From the NCBI GenBank assembly GCA_035536775.1, contig DATLNM010000022.1, positions 44,069 to 108,068 of the forward strand: 64,000 nucleotides of DNA, written 5' to 3'. Under the pieces are notes generated by a model. That model made no database searches and was not told where the DNA came from. It saw nothing but the letters and a program-made list of their open reading frames with translations. Source of the stretch: DATLNM01 sp035536775 (GTDB lineage Bacteria; Actinomycetota; CADDZG01; WHSQ01). Positions within the stretch are counted from its first letter, which is position 1; the number at the start of each line of letters is the position of its first letter. Below are positions 8,954 through 16,110 of the stretch, piece after piece. The position numbers were made by a program, and so were the translations under genes.

Positions 8954-9091
8954 TCACCTCCCCATCGCTCTAGTTGCTATGGCCACCATTCCTAGGAACC
9001 CACCTACCGACGAGCCGGTGAGGGCGAGAAGCACGAGCCCCTGTCCGACCTCCCGGGTGAGCGACCTCGGTGTCACCGACCCTGCTCTCAC
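8954..9091 (-). CDS. Candidate 45-aa single-pass membrane protein
   Basis: A short GTG-initiated frame (9091) has a purine-rich GAGGGGAGGGG site directly upstream and encodes about 45 residues. A short basic N-terminus leads into one hydrophobic, glycine-rich helix (QGLVLLALTGSSVGGFLGMV, about residues 17-36) and ends in a basic tail. It lies 44 nt after the mraZ stop, and its own stop (TGA at 8954-8956) overlaps the ribosome-binding site of the next frame. A bitopic mini-protein inside the division cluster could be a divisome accessory, but that is inference; no family is recognised. Confidence 0.45.
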   Translation of the reverse strand: MRAGSVTPRSLTREVGQGLVLLALTGSSVGGFLGMVAIATRAMGR

Positions 9092-9135
9092 GTCCCCTCC
9101 CCTCTCTCTCGTCTTCCGTTTCTTGGTGTGCGTAG

Positions 9136-9567
9136 CTAGAAGCTGAGTCCTGCGGCGATCTCGTCGAGACCCCCATCGCCCGTCTTGGCCTGCTCGGCCG
9201 CCCACCCCTCCGGGCTCCAGATCTCCGCGTGGCTGATCGCGCCGGTGATGACGCACTCCCGCGTGATGCCGGCGTGGTCCCGGAGCGACTCGGGGAGGAG
9301 GATCCGCCCCTGCTTGTCGACCGCCTCGGGAAACGCGCTGGCGGCCACCGAGCGGACGAGCGCCCGAGCCTGGGGGTTCGACTGGCCGAGGGCGAGGAGT
9401 TTCGTTTCCTGGGCCTTCCAGCCCTCCGCCGACCACAGGGCGATCGAGTTATCCACCCAGCGGGTCACGACCGCCTGGTCGTCCGTGAGCTCGTAGCGGA
9501 GCTTGGACGGCACGATGAGGCGCCCCTTGGGGTCGATCGAGTGCTGGTACTCCCCGAGAAATGACAC
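9136..9567 (-). CDS. mraZ: MraZ, transcriptional regulator of the dcw cluster
   Basis: 143-aa protein with two AbrB-like MraZ half-repeats. The first opens GEYQHSIDPKGRLIVPSKLR; the second carries the matching EAVDKQGRILLPESLR. MraZ oligomerises into a ring and binds direct repeats in its own promoter, repressing the division and cell-wall cluster. The start is GTG at 9567 with a GGACGGGG site upstream. Three 10-bp-phased TGG repeats lie upstream at 9605-9634, fitting autoregulation. Confidence 0.95.
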   Translation of the reverse strand: MSFLGEYQHSIDPKGRLIVPSKLRYELTDDQAVVTRWVDNSIALWSAEGWKAQETKLLALGQSNPQARALVRSVAASAFPEAVDKQGRILLPESLRDHAGITRECVITGAISHAEIWSPEGWAAEQAKTGDGGLDEIAAGLSF

Positions 9568-9604
9568 CTTGTCCCCGTCCTAGGCCCCGTGGTGGACCGT
9601 ATGG

Positions 9605-9634
9605 TTCCACCATTTCCCTCCACTACGCTCCACT
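9605..9634 (-). promoter_or_regulatory. MraZ-type operator, three 10-bp-phased repeats
   Basis: Read on the minus strand, AGTGGAGCGT, AGTGGAGGGA and AATGGTGGAA follow one another without gaps, placing a TGG core on the same helix face every 10 bp. Known MraZ boxes are three or four TGG(G/A)-type repeats at this spacing just upstream of mraZ. The array lies between the predicted -10 box and mraZ, so binding should block initiation. Confidence 0.65.
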
Positions 9635-9642
9635 TCTCGGGC

Positions 9643-9672
9643 AATGTAGACCCCTGCGCCCCACCAGGTCAA
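9643..9672 (-). promoter_or_regulatory. Predicted sigma-70-type promoter of mraZ and the dcw cluster
   Basis: On the minus strand TTGACC (9672-9667) and TACATT (9648-9643) are separated by 18 bp. Transcription would start near 9636, at the edge of the MraZ repeat array. The leader to the GTG of mraZ would be about 70 nt. Confidence 0.5.
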
Positions 9673-10045
9673 CGCTCCGACCCGAATTACGCTTTTGTAA
9701 TTTGTTGCGCGTGTGTGCTTGTGTTAACTGCTGTGAGCGTGAGTTGGGCGTTGAGTCGCCTTCTGGGGTGGATGTTGTTGAAGTGATGCCTCGCTAGCTG
9801 TTGCAAGCACGCCAGGCACGCGCTAGGGTCACCCGCTGTAGCGCCCGATCCGGAGCGGCAGGCTCCTCCGGATTCCGGTTTCGCGTGTGGGTCGAGAACC
9901 GTGGCCCCGGTGGAGCCGCAGTGGCCCGTTCGAGGCCCCAGGGCGATCCGGTGTATCAGGCGTGTCCGTGGGTTTGCGCGTGACGTTGCGGCGATCCCCC
10001 ACCGGCACCGCGGCATGCGGGCACGCAGGGCGAAAAGGAGGAGTA

Positions 10046-10969
10046 ATGAGACTGTCTCTACACGCGCGTCGCGTGGCGGTGGTTCTGGTGGGACTTGCAG
10101 TCCTTGCCGGCATCCCGGCCGCGGTTGCGTTCAACGAGCCGGACACGCTCGCGATCGACGAGAGTCCGCGGCGCGTCCCCTTCAGATCGACGATCGCGAT
10201 CTCGGGCCACATGGACGGCGTCCCCCAGGGGACGCTCATCACGCTCGAGCGTGAGCGCCCCAACCGGGGCACCTGGCGCCCCCTCGTCACGGTAGCGACC
10301 GACGCCAAGGGTGACGTCGCCTACACGCTCGAGCGCGTACGCGTCACCGCGGAATACAGATTGAGCGCGGACGGCACCGAAGAGGGAACCACCGTCACGA
10401 GTGAGCCCGTCGAGATCGGGGTGGAGCCGCTGATCGGGCTGCATGCGCGTCCCGATGACGTCTTCGCGGGCCAGACGGTCAAGATCAACGGCTACTTGTT
10501 CCCGAAGGTTCGCCGCGATCGCCGCGTGCACGTGCAGGAGTACGTCGATGGCGCGTGGCGCAGGGTCGGAGCCGCGATGGTCCACAACGGGCGCTTCAAG
10601 GTCGCGTACACACCGACGTACAGCAGCCACCGCACGTTAAGGGTGCTCTACCACGGGGGCCACCTCAACACCGCAGGCGACGCGGCGCGTTCGCTGCGCG
10701 TCTACGAGAGCGATCTCGCCACCTGGTACGGCCCGGGCTTCTACGGCAACAGCACCGCCTGTGGACAGCGCCTCGACTATGGAACGCTCGGTGTCGCGCA
10801 CCGCACACTCCCCTGCGGCACGAAGGTGAGCGTCTACTACCGCGGCCGCTCGATCACCGTCACGGTCATCGACCGCGGCCCCTACACCTCGGCGAACTGG
10901 GACCTCACCGGCGAAACCGCCCGCCGCCTGGGCTTCTCAGGCAAAGAGAATGTAGGAGTTGCGTACTAG
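10046..10969 (+). CDS. Secreted RlpA-like double-psi beta-barrel protein
   Basis: 307-aa exported protein. A signal peptide covers about residues 1-28 (basic start, hydrophobic LVGLAVLAGIPAAVA). Two beta-sandwich-like segments follow (about 35-125 and 126-220), then an RlpA-type double-psi beta-barrel (about 225-296) with the family motifs ATWYGPGFYGN, ACGQ, LPCGTKV and VIDRGPY and the conserved Cys239/Cys257 pair. Such domains bind or cleave glycan strands lacking stem peptides, or act in wall remodelling. The ATG at 10046 was chosen over upstream in-frame starts because of its perfect AAGGAGGAG site and the signal peptide. It diverges from the dcw operon. Confidence 0.82.
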   Translation: MRLSLHARRVAVVLVGLAVLAGIPAAVAFNEPDTLAIDESPRRVPFRSTIAISGHMDGVPQGTLITLERERPNRGTWRPLVTVATDAKGDVAYTLERVRVTAEYRLSADGTEEGTTVTSEPVEIGVEPLIGLHARPDDVFAGQTVKINGYLFPKVRRDRRVHVQEYVDGAWRRVGAAMVHNGRFKVAYTPTYSSHRTLRVLYHGGHLNTAGDAARSLRVYESDLATWYGPGFYGNSTACGQRLDYGTLGVAHRTLPCGTKVSVYYRGRSITVTVIDRGPYTSANWDLTGETARRLGFSGKENVGVAY

Positions 10970-10982
10970 GGCAACTCCTACA
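10951..10982 (+). terminator. Terminator-like hairpin overlapping the stop codon
   Basis: A perfect 12-bp inverted repeat, TGTAGGAGTTGC and GCAACTCCTACA, has an 8-nt loop that contains the TAG stop of the RlpA-like gene. No T tract follows. It lies between two convergent genes, so it could act in both directions. Confidence 0.55.
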
Positions 10983-10992
10983 CAAGCCATCA

Positions 10993-13900
10993 CTACTTGA
11001 GCTGGGCAGCGTGTTCGAGCAGGAGGCGGGCGCCGCAGGAATGGAAGAAATCCATAGCGGAGCGGAGAGGGGTCATGTGGTCACGGCCGAGCTCTTTATT
11101 CACGCGAGCGAGTTCGGTCCAACATTGTGCTTGGTACAAGCGCACTCGGAGCCCGTCGAAGTGATCCGCCGCCTCCGCGAACAGCTCGGCGGATCGAGGG
11201 AGATCCGTGGCGAGATAGCCATCGCACCACAGCCCGAACGCATGAGCCATCGGAGTCGGCTTCTCGAACAGGTTGCGAAACGCAAGCGCGTCGTCCCGGC
11301 GACCTGCGGCCACAGATAGCTTCACCGCTACCCGTACGACTTCCGGAAAGAACAGCAAACCCGTACCTATCAGCGAGATCGCCTCGCGCGCGAAGTCCAA
11401 GGCCGCGGCATCGTCTCCTGCCAGATGCGCTATCGCCGCCTCTACCGAGGGGATCTCACGTTGAGCATCGACATCGGAGGATCCGTAGGAACGCGCCTTC
11501 TCCATATGAGCGCGCGCGGCGTCTAGTTGGCCCCGGTAGGCGTCCAGCTGTGCCAAGGCAACCTCGGTCTCGGAGAGCCAGGGGACCCAGCCCGTGGGAG
11601 CTTCTCGAAGTGCCTCGAACACGAGCGCCTCGGCTTCGTCGAACCTGCCTTGCGCGGTATAGACCAGGCAGAGGTTCGTCGCGGAGACGGCACGTAGCGT
11701 GCCCTCGTGGCCGTGTCTTCGAGCGACTTGAACCGCTTCCTCCAGGACCCTCTGGCCCGTTCCATCGAGATCTCCTCGGACATGATGGAGCCATCCCACG
11801 TTGATGCTGGAACGCAGCGACAGGCGAAGATCGCCTATCTCGGCCGCGATCTCCCCACTGAGCTCGAACAGCTCGAGCGACTCCTCCGCTCGATCCAGTT
11901 CTGTGAGTGCGAGCCCGCGAGTATTCAAGGCATCAGCTCGAGTCGGCCGATCACCCGCAAGGGAGGCGAGCTCGACGGCTTCTGCGGCGAACCGCTCGGC
12001 GTCCGCGTCCTGGTTAGAGCGGAAGTGAAGGTAGGCGAGATTGGCGAGGGCCCCGGCGAGCGAGACGAGGTTTTTCTTCACCCGTAGTAATGAGACGGCC
12101 TCCTCCGCCAAGGCAAGTGCGACGTCTTCGTCGCCGATCACGAACAGCACCTTGGAGTACGCGGATTTGACACGCCCTGCTTCGACCTCGCAGCCCTCGG
12201 CTTCGTAGATCTCGATGGCGCGCCGGAAAGGCTCCAGCGCGTCCTCATCGGGACGCACATCGACGGCGGTCAACGCCAGCGCCTCCCACACTGCTGCTAT
12301 CTCCTGAGGGTCGCAGCCCGAGGCCTCGGCCAGCGCGAGCGCTCGGCGGTACCAGTCGAGAGCGCGGGCGGTCTGTGATACGCGCGCGGCGCGCTCTGCC
12401 GCTCGGACGGCCCACTCGAAGGCCCGCCCACTGAGATCGGCAACCTCCTCGTCGCCTGCTCCCATCTCCACCATGTAGGTGAGTGCCTGATTGAGGTGGG
12501 TCGCGATCAACTCGACGACGTCGTCGCGATCCGAGGCCGGACCGGACTCGGCCCAGCGTGCTACCTCGGTGTGCTTCTCTACTCGGAGCTTCTTGGGCAG
12601 CGACTCGTAGGCGACATCGCGGATGAGGGCATGGTGGAAGCCGAATTCGTGTTCGTGGGATAACGACGAGGGTTCTCGTCGCGTGATGAGCTCCTTGATC
12701 CTCAAACGCCCGAGCTGCTCGAGGGTCTCCAGCGCGTCTTGATGCGCGAGACGTGCCGCGACACCCGACCAGAAGATGCGCCCGACGACCGACGCGTCTT
12801 GCAGCAGCGCTTTCTCCTCGGCCGCCAGCCCGTCGACTCGAGCAGCGATCAGCGCGTTGATGGAGCGGGGGATCTCGATGCTCTCTATCGTCGTCGCAAG
12901 TGCCCAACCATCCTCCGAGGAGCCGACCAGCATCCGGCGATCGATCAACATGCGAACGATCTCTTCGGTGTAAAGGGGGTTGCCCTCGGAACGTTCGGAG
13001 ATCAAGGCCTTGATCTCAGGCGACAACGCGCGGCCAAACATGTCGGTCAGCATCTCGTCGCTCTCGGCGACGTCCAGGGGATCGAGGTAGATGGCGGCGT
13101 AGTTGCGCTTGCCTCCTCCCCAGGTCGGTCTCCTGTCGAGCACCTCCGGCCGGGCGAGTGTGACGAGCATGATGGGGCCTTGCGCCCAGTCGGCCAGGAA
13201 CTCGATGAGATCCAAAAGGCCGTCGTCGGCCCAGTGGATGTCTTCAAAGACCAAGACGAGGGGATAGCGCGCCGCGAGGCGCTCGAGGTAGCGCCGCCAC
13301 AGGTCGAAGAGCTTCTCGCGGCCCACGGAGCTGTCGACGTTCAGGCCGAGCAGGATCTTCAGCGCGACCGTGGTCTCGGCATCGCCGGCGAGGGCTTCGG
13401 CGGAGTGTTCGACCTTGGCGGCCGCAACCTCGATCGGATCGTCGTCGAGGACCTCGCACTGAGCCTTGACCGCATCGACGAGCGCCGAATACGCGGCATC
13501 GCCGTAAGGCAGGCAGCGTCCGGTTCTCCAGAAGTAGCTCCTGTCAAGGCTGTCGAGGTAGCGTCCCAACTCCCTCACGAGCCGGGACTTCCCGCTTCCG
13601 GCCGGGGCCAGAACCGTCACCAGCGCCGGGCGTCCCTCCTTCTCGACGCGATGAAGGGTCTGCTGCAGGACCGCCAGTTCCGCATCGCGTCCGACCATGC
13701 GCGACTCGATCCCGAGGGACGCCCGCTGTCCCGCATGGTGCGCGGTGATGCGCAATGCCGTGTAGGCGGCGACCGGCTCGGCCTTGCCCTTGAGCTCGAG
13801 CATCTTGGGCTCGGAGAAATCGATCGTCCCCTTCGTGGAGGCGTAGGCGGTGGGACCCACCAGCACACGTCCGATGTCGGACGAGCTCTGTAGGCGCGCC

Positions 13901-14403
13901 GCGGTGTTTACCGCGTCACCGGTGAGCATCCGATCCCGAGTGCTGCCGGCGCGCTCGAGGTCGACGAGGATGTCGCCCGACTCGATGCCGATGCGCATCT
14001 CGAGCTCCGGTTTGCCCCCGGCCGCGGCGATCCGGTTCATCTCGGACAGGACCGCCTGCATGTCGAGACCGGCCCGGATCGCGCGCTCGGAGTCGTCCTC
14101 GTGCACGACCGGGACCCCGAACACCGCCAGGATGGCATCACCCATGTATTTCTCGAGGAGACCATCGTAGCCGGCGATCACCTTGGCGAGCCGGTCGAAG
14201 ACGCCACCGATCGCGGCCTGGACGACCTCTGCATCCTCCGTCTCGGCAAGCGTCGTCGAGCCCACGAGATCGGCGAACAGAGCGGTGGCGAACTTCCGCT
14301 CCTTACGAGCCGCGCCCGGCGCTACGAGGGGGGCGGCACACTTCGAACAGAAGTTTGCATCGTCGGGGTTGGCGTGCCCGCACGCCGAGCAGTTCACAGC
14401 CAC
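10993..14403 (-). CDS. Class III adenylate cyclase fused to AAA ATPase and TPR-like repeats
   Basis: 1136-aa multidomain signalling protein. Order: zinc ribbon (Cys5, 8, 19, 22), class III cyclase domain (about 37-220), P-loop ATPase (APAGSGKS at 266-273; Walker B in LVLVFEDIHWADD), then long alpha-helical TPR-like repeats to the end. The cyclase keeps both metal aspartates (FADLVGST Asp45, KYMGD Asp89), the adenine-selecting Lys85/Asp163 pair and the transition-state Asn166/Arg170 (GDAVNTAAR), so it should make cAMP. This architecture (cyclase plus LuxR-type STAND ATPase without HTH) is common in actinobacteria and mycobacteria. The start is GTG at 14403; GTG at 14397 is an alternative. Confidence 0.88.
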   Translation of the reverse strand: MAVNCSACGHANPDDANFCSKCAAPLVAPGAARKERKFATALFADLVGSTTLAETEDAEVVQAAIGGVFDRLAKVIAGYDGLLEKYMGDAILAVFGVPVVHEDDSERAIRAGLDMQAVLSEMNRIAAAGGKPELEMRIGIESGDILVDLERAGSTRDRMLTGDAVNTAARLQSSSDIGRVLVGPTAYASTKGTIDFSEPKMLELKGKAEPVAAYTALRITAHHAGQRASLGIESRMVGRDAELAVLQQTLHRVEKEGRPALVTVLAPAGSGKSRLVRELGRYLDSLDRSYFWRTGRCLPYGDAAYSALVDAVKAQCEVLDDDPIEVAAAKVEHSAEALAGDAETTVALKILLGLNVDSSVGREKLFDLWRRYLERLAARYPLVLVFEDIHWADDGLLDLIEFLADWAQGPIMLVTLARPEVLDRRPTWGGGKRNYAAIYLDPLDVAESDEMLTDMFGRALSPEIKALISERSEGNPLYTEEIVRMLIDRRMLVGSSEDGWALATTIESIEIPRSINALIAARVDGLAAEEKALLQDASVVGRIFWSGVAARLAHQDALETLEQLGRLRIKELITRREPSSLSHEHEFGFHHALIRDVAYESLPKKLRVEKHTEVARWAESGPASDRDDVVELIATHLNQALTYMVEMGAGDEEVADLSGRAFEWAVRAAERAARVSQTARALDWYRRALALAEASGCDPQEIAAVWEALALTAVDVRPDEDALEPFRRAIEIYEAEGCEVEAGRVKSAYSKVLFVIGDEDVALALAEEAVSLLRVKKNLVSLAGALANLAYLHFRSNQDADAERFAAEAVELASLAGDRPTRADALNTRGLALTELDRAEESLELFELSGEIAAEIGDLRLSLRSSINVGWLHHVRGDLDGTGQRVLEEAVQVARRHGHEGTLRAVSATNLCLVYTAQGRFDEAEALVFEALREAPTGWVPWLSETEVALAQLDAYRGQLDAARAHMEKARSYGSSDVDAQREIPSVEAAIAHLAGDDAAALDFAREAISLIGTGLLFFPEVVRVAVKLSVAAGRRDDALAFRNLFEKPTPMAHAFGLWCDGYLATDLPRSAELFAEAADHFDGLRVRLYQAQCWTELARVNKELGRDHMTPLRSAMDFFHSCGARLLLEHAAQLK

Positions 14404-14529
14404 GTCAGGTACGCCCAGCCATCAGATGCAAGATGAGCTGACCCTACGTCGAGTTCAGATCCGACCACTTGCAGAGCCTCAACGATGTCCGGTTCGGCCT
14501 CCGCATGCTGCGCCAGGCAGTCGGGACGG

Positions 14530-15039
14530 CTAGGCGTATTGGGCTTGCAGGCGTCCTAGGTATTGCTCCCAGACGGGGTCGACACGGTCGACCGCGACGA
14601 TGATCCAGACGCTCTCGTGTGGCGGCTGGGGGGCATGACGCAGTTTCATGCCGGCTGCTGCCGGGCTGCGGTTCTCCTTGCGGGCGTTGCACGGCCGGCA
14701 TGCCGCAACGACGTTGTCCCACGTGTGCCGGCCGCCCCGGCTCTTGGGGACGATGTGATCGACGTTCTCGGCCGGGCGACCGCAGTACTGGCATTCGAAG
14801 TTGTCGCGCACGAACACGGCCCGGCGCGACAGGCTCGCCCGCGCCCGGTAGGGCACCTTCACGAAGTAGTTGAGGCGGACGACGCTCGGAGACGGGATCG
14901 TGAGGCTCTCGGAGTGGAAGACCATCCCATTGTGGTGGAGGACCTCAGCTTTCCCTTTCAGGGCGAGGACCAGCGCCCGCCGCACAGGAACCACGCACAG
15001 CGGTTGGTAAGAGGCGTTTAGGACGAGCGCTCTTCCCAA
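14530..15039 (-). CDS. HNH endonuclease-domain protein (actinobacterial chromosomal type)
   Basis: 169-aa protein beginning RALVLNASYQPL, an N-terminus typical of widespread actinobacterial HNH proteins, followed by a canonical HNH fold: ECQYCGRPAENVDHIVPKS, then GGRHTWDNVVAACRPCNARKENR with two CxxC zinc pairs. Its biological role is not established; it is not intron- or phage-associated here. The start appears to be TTG at 15039, with a TATACT -10 box ending 8 nt upstream and no Shine-Dalgarno, suggesting a leaderless mRNA. Confidence 0.85.
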   Translation of the reverse strand: MGRALVLNASYQPLCVVPVRRALVLALKGKAEVLHHNGMVFHSESLTIPSPSVVRLNYFVKVPYRARASLSRRAVFVRDNFECQYCGRPAENVDHIVPKSRGGRHTWDNVVAACRPCNARKENRSPAAAGMKLRHAPQPPHESVWIIVAVDRVDPVWEQYLGRLQAQYA

Positions 15040-15047
15040 GGTGCCAG

Positions 15048-15053
15048 AAGTAT
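15048..15053 (-). promoter_or_regulatory. Predicted -10 box for the HNH gene (leaderless)
   Basis: TATACT on the minus strand ends 8 nt before the TTG start at 15039. No convincing -35 box or ribosome-binding site is visible, so the transcript probably begins at or next to the start codon. Confidence 0.4.
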
Positions 15054-15071
15054 ATAGAGGGGTCCGCCGGA

Positions 15072-16037
15072 TCAGGCGTAACGAACGCGGGGATCCAGGT
15101 AGGCGTAGACGATGTCTACGATCAGGTTCAAGAAGGTCACGAAGAACGCCGCGAACACGATGACGGCGGTGACCGAAGGCAGATCACCGACCCTGACCGA
15201 GTTGATCAGGAAGCTCCCGAGGCCATTCATGTTGAACACCGACTCGGTGACCACCGCGCCCCCGAGGAGCACTCCGAAGTCAAGCCCGATCATCGTCACC
15301 ACGGGAGTGAGGCTCGCCCGGAGGCCGTGCTTACCGATAACCCTCGACTCCTTGAGGCCCTTCGCGCGCGCCGTCCTGATGTAGTCCTCGCCCATGGTCT
15401 CGAGGAGGTTGCTTCGAACCATGCGTGCGTAGACGGCGGCGTACAGCATGGAGAGGACCCCCCACGGCAGGATCATGTGCCCGAACCACTCCCCGGGGTC
15501 TTCGCCGAACGGCACGTAACCCGTGCCGGGCGTCCATTGGAGCTTGTGCCAGAAGATGAACAGCGACATGATCCCGAGCCAGAACACCGGCGCCGAGACG
15601 CCGAACAGGGCGAATCCCATCCCTATTCGATCCGGCATCTTGCCCTTGCGGATCGCGGACACGATCCCGATCGGGATACCGATCGCCAGCCACAACACAG
15701 CGGCACCCACGGCCAGTTGGAACGTCACACCGACGCGATCGAAGATCGTCTCTCGGATCGGAGCCCGGGTCGCGTACGACATGTTGAAGCCGGGCCACCC
15801 GTACTCATCACCCGTCACTATGTCGGATACGAACTTCCCGTACTGCTCGTACCATTCCTTGTCGAGGCCGAACTGCTTGCGGACCTCCGCGATCGTCTCG
15901 GGTGTCGGTTGACGCCCGGCGAAGATCGTCGCGGCATCGGCCGTGGGCATCACGTAGAAGATCAGGAATGCGAAGAACGTGACGATGAGCATGACGAGCG
16001 CGACCCACAGGACCCGTCTGATGATGTAGCGGCCCAT
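15072..16037 (-). CDS. Peptide ABC transporter permease, OppB/DppB type
   Basis: 321-aa inner-membrane permease with the N-terminal helix of the family (YIIRRVLWVALVMLIVTFF) and five further helices. The cytoplasmic coupling loop EDYIRTARAKGLKESRVIGKH is the binding-protein-dependent transport signature that contacts the ATPase. It would pair with the OppC/DppC-type permease at 18100-19077 and take substrate from the lipoprotein at 16111-17991. No ATPase subunit gene lies downstream: the next gene is the HNH protein. Confidence 0.9.
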   Translation of the reverse strand: MGRYIIRRVLWVALVMLIVTFFAFLIFYVMPTADAATIFAGRQPTPETIAEVRKQFGLDKEWYEQYGKFVSDIVTGDEYGWPGFNMSYATRAPIRETIFDRVGVTFQLAVGAAVLWLAIGIPIGIVSAIRKGKMPDRIGMGFALFGVSAPVFWLGIMSLFIFWHKLQWTPGTGYVPFGEDPGEWFGHMILPWGVLSMLYAAVYARMVRSNLLETMGEDYIRTARAKGLKESRVIGKHGLRASLTPVVTMIGLDFGVLLGGAVVTESVFNMNGLGSFLINSVRVGDLPSVTAVIVFAAFFVTFLNLIVDIVYAYLDPRVRYA

Positions 16038-16110
16038 CGTGTCTCCTCGCTAAAACAGGAACGGTGTGGAGGAGCCGCCCGAAGGCGGCCCCTCCCCCGT
16101 CACTCGTTTA

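Larger units (their letters stand above)
9568..10045. other. Divergent intergenic region mraZ / RlpA-like gene
   Basis: This is the only gene-free stretch above 300 bp. The left third holds the mraZ promoter and operator. The middle (about 9690-9790) is relatively AT- and TG-rich, with no convincing gene. The right part contains an 8-bp perfect stem ATCCGGAG/CTCCGGAT with a 10-nt loop (9848-9873) that could be a leader structure, and ends in an AAGGAGGAG ribosome-binding site at about 10035-10043. I looked for a c-di-AMP (ydaO) riboswitch, which often precedes such genes, and did not see its conserved boxes. Confidence 0.5.

Noticed and set aside
9790..10045. c-di-AMP (ydaO) riboswitch upstream of the RlpA-like gene
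   Set aside because: Such riboswitches often precede wall-remodelling genes, but the conserved ydaO boxes could not be seen; only a simple 8-bp hairpin is present.
12739..13893. 384-codon plus-strand frame opposite the cyclase-ATPase gene
   Set aside because: Antisense to a gene with verified domain motifs; composition is a mirrored shadow.
14530..15039. HNH gene as a mobile intron or phage endonuclease
   Set aside because: The N-terminus and layout match a conserved chromosomal actinobacterial HNH family, and no intron, phage or repeat borders are visible.
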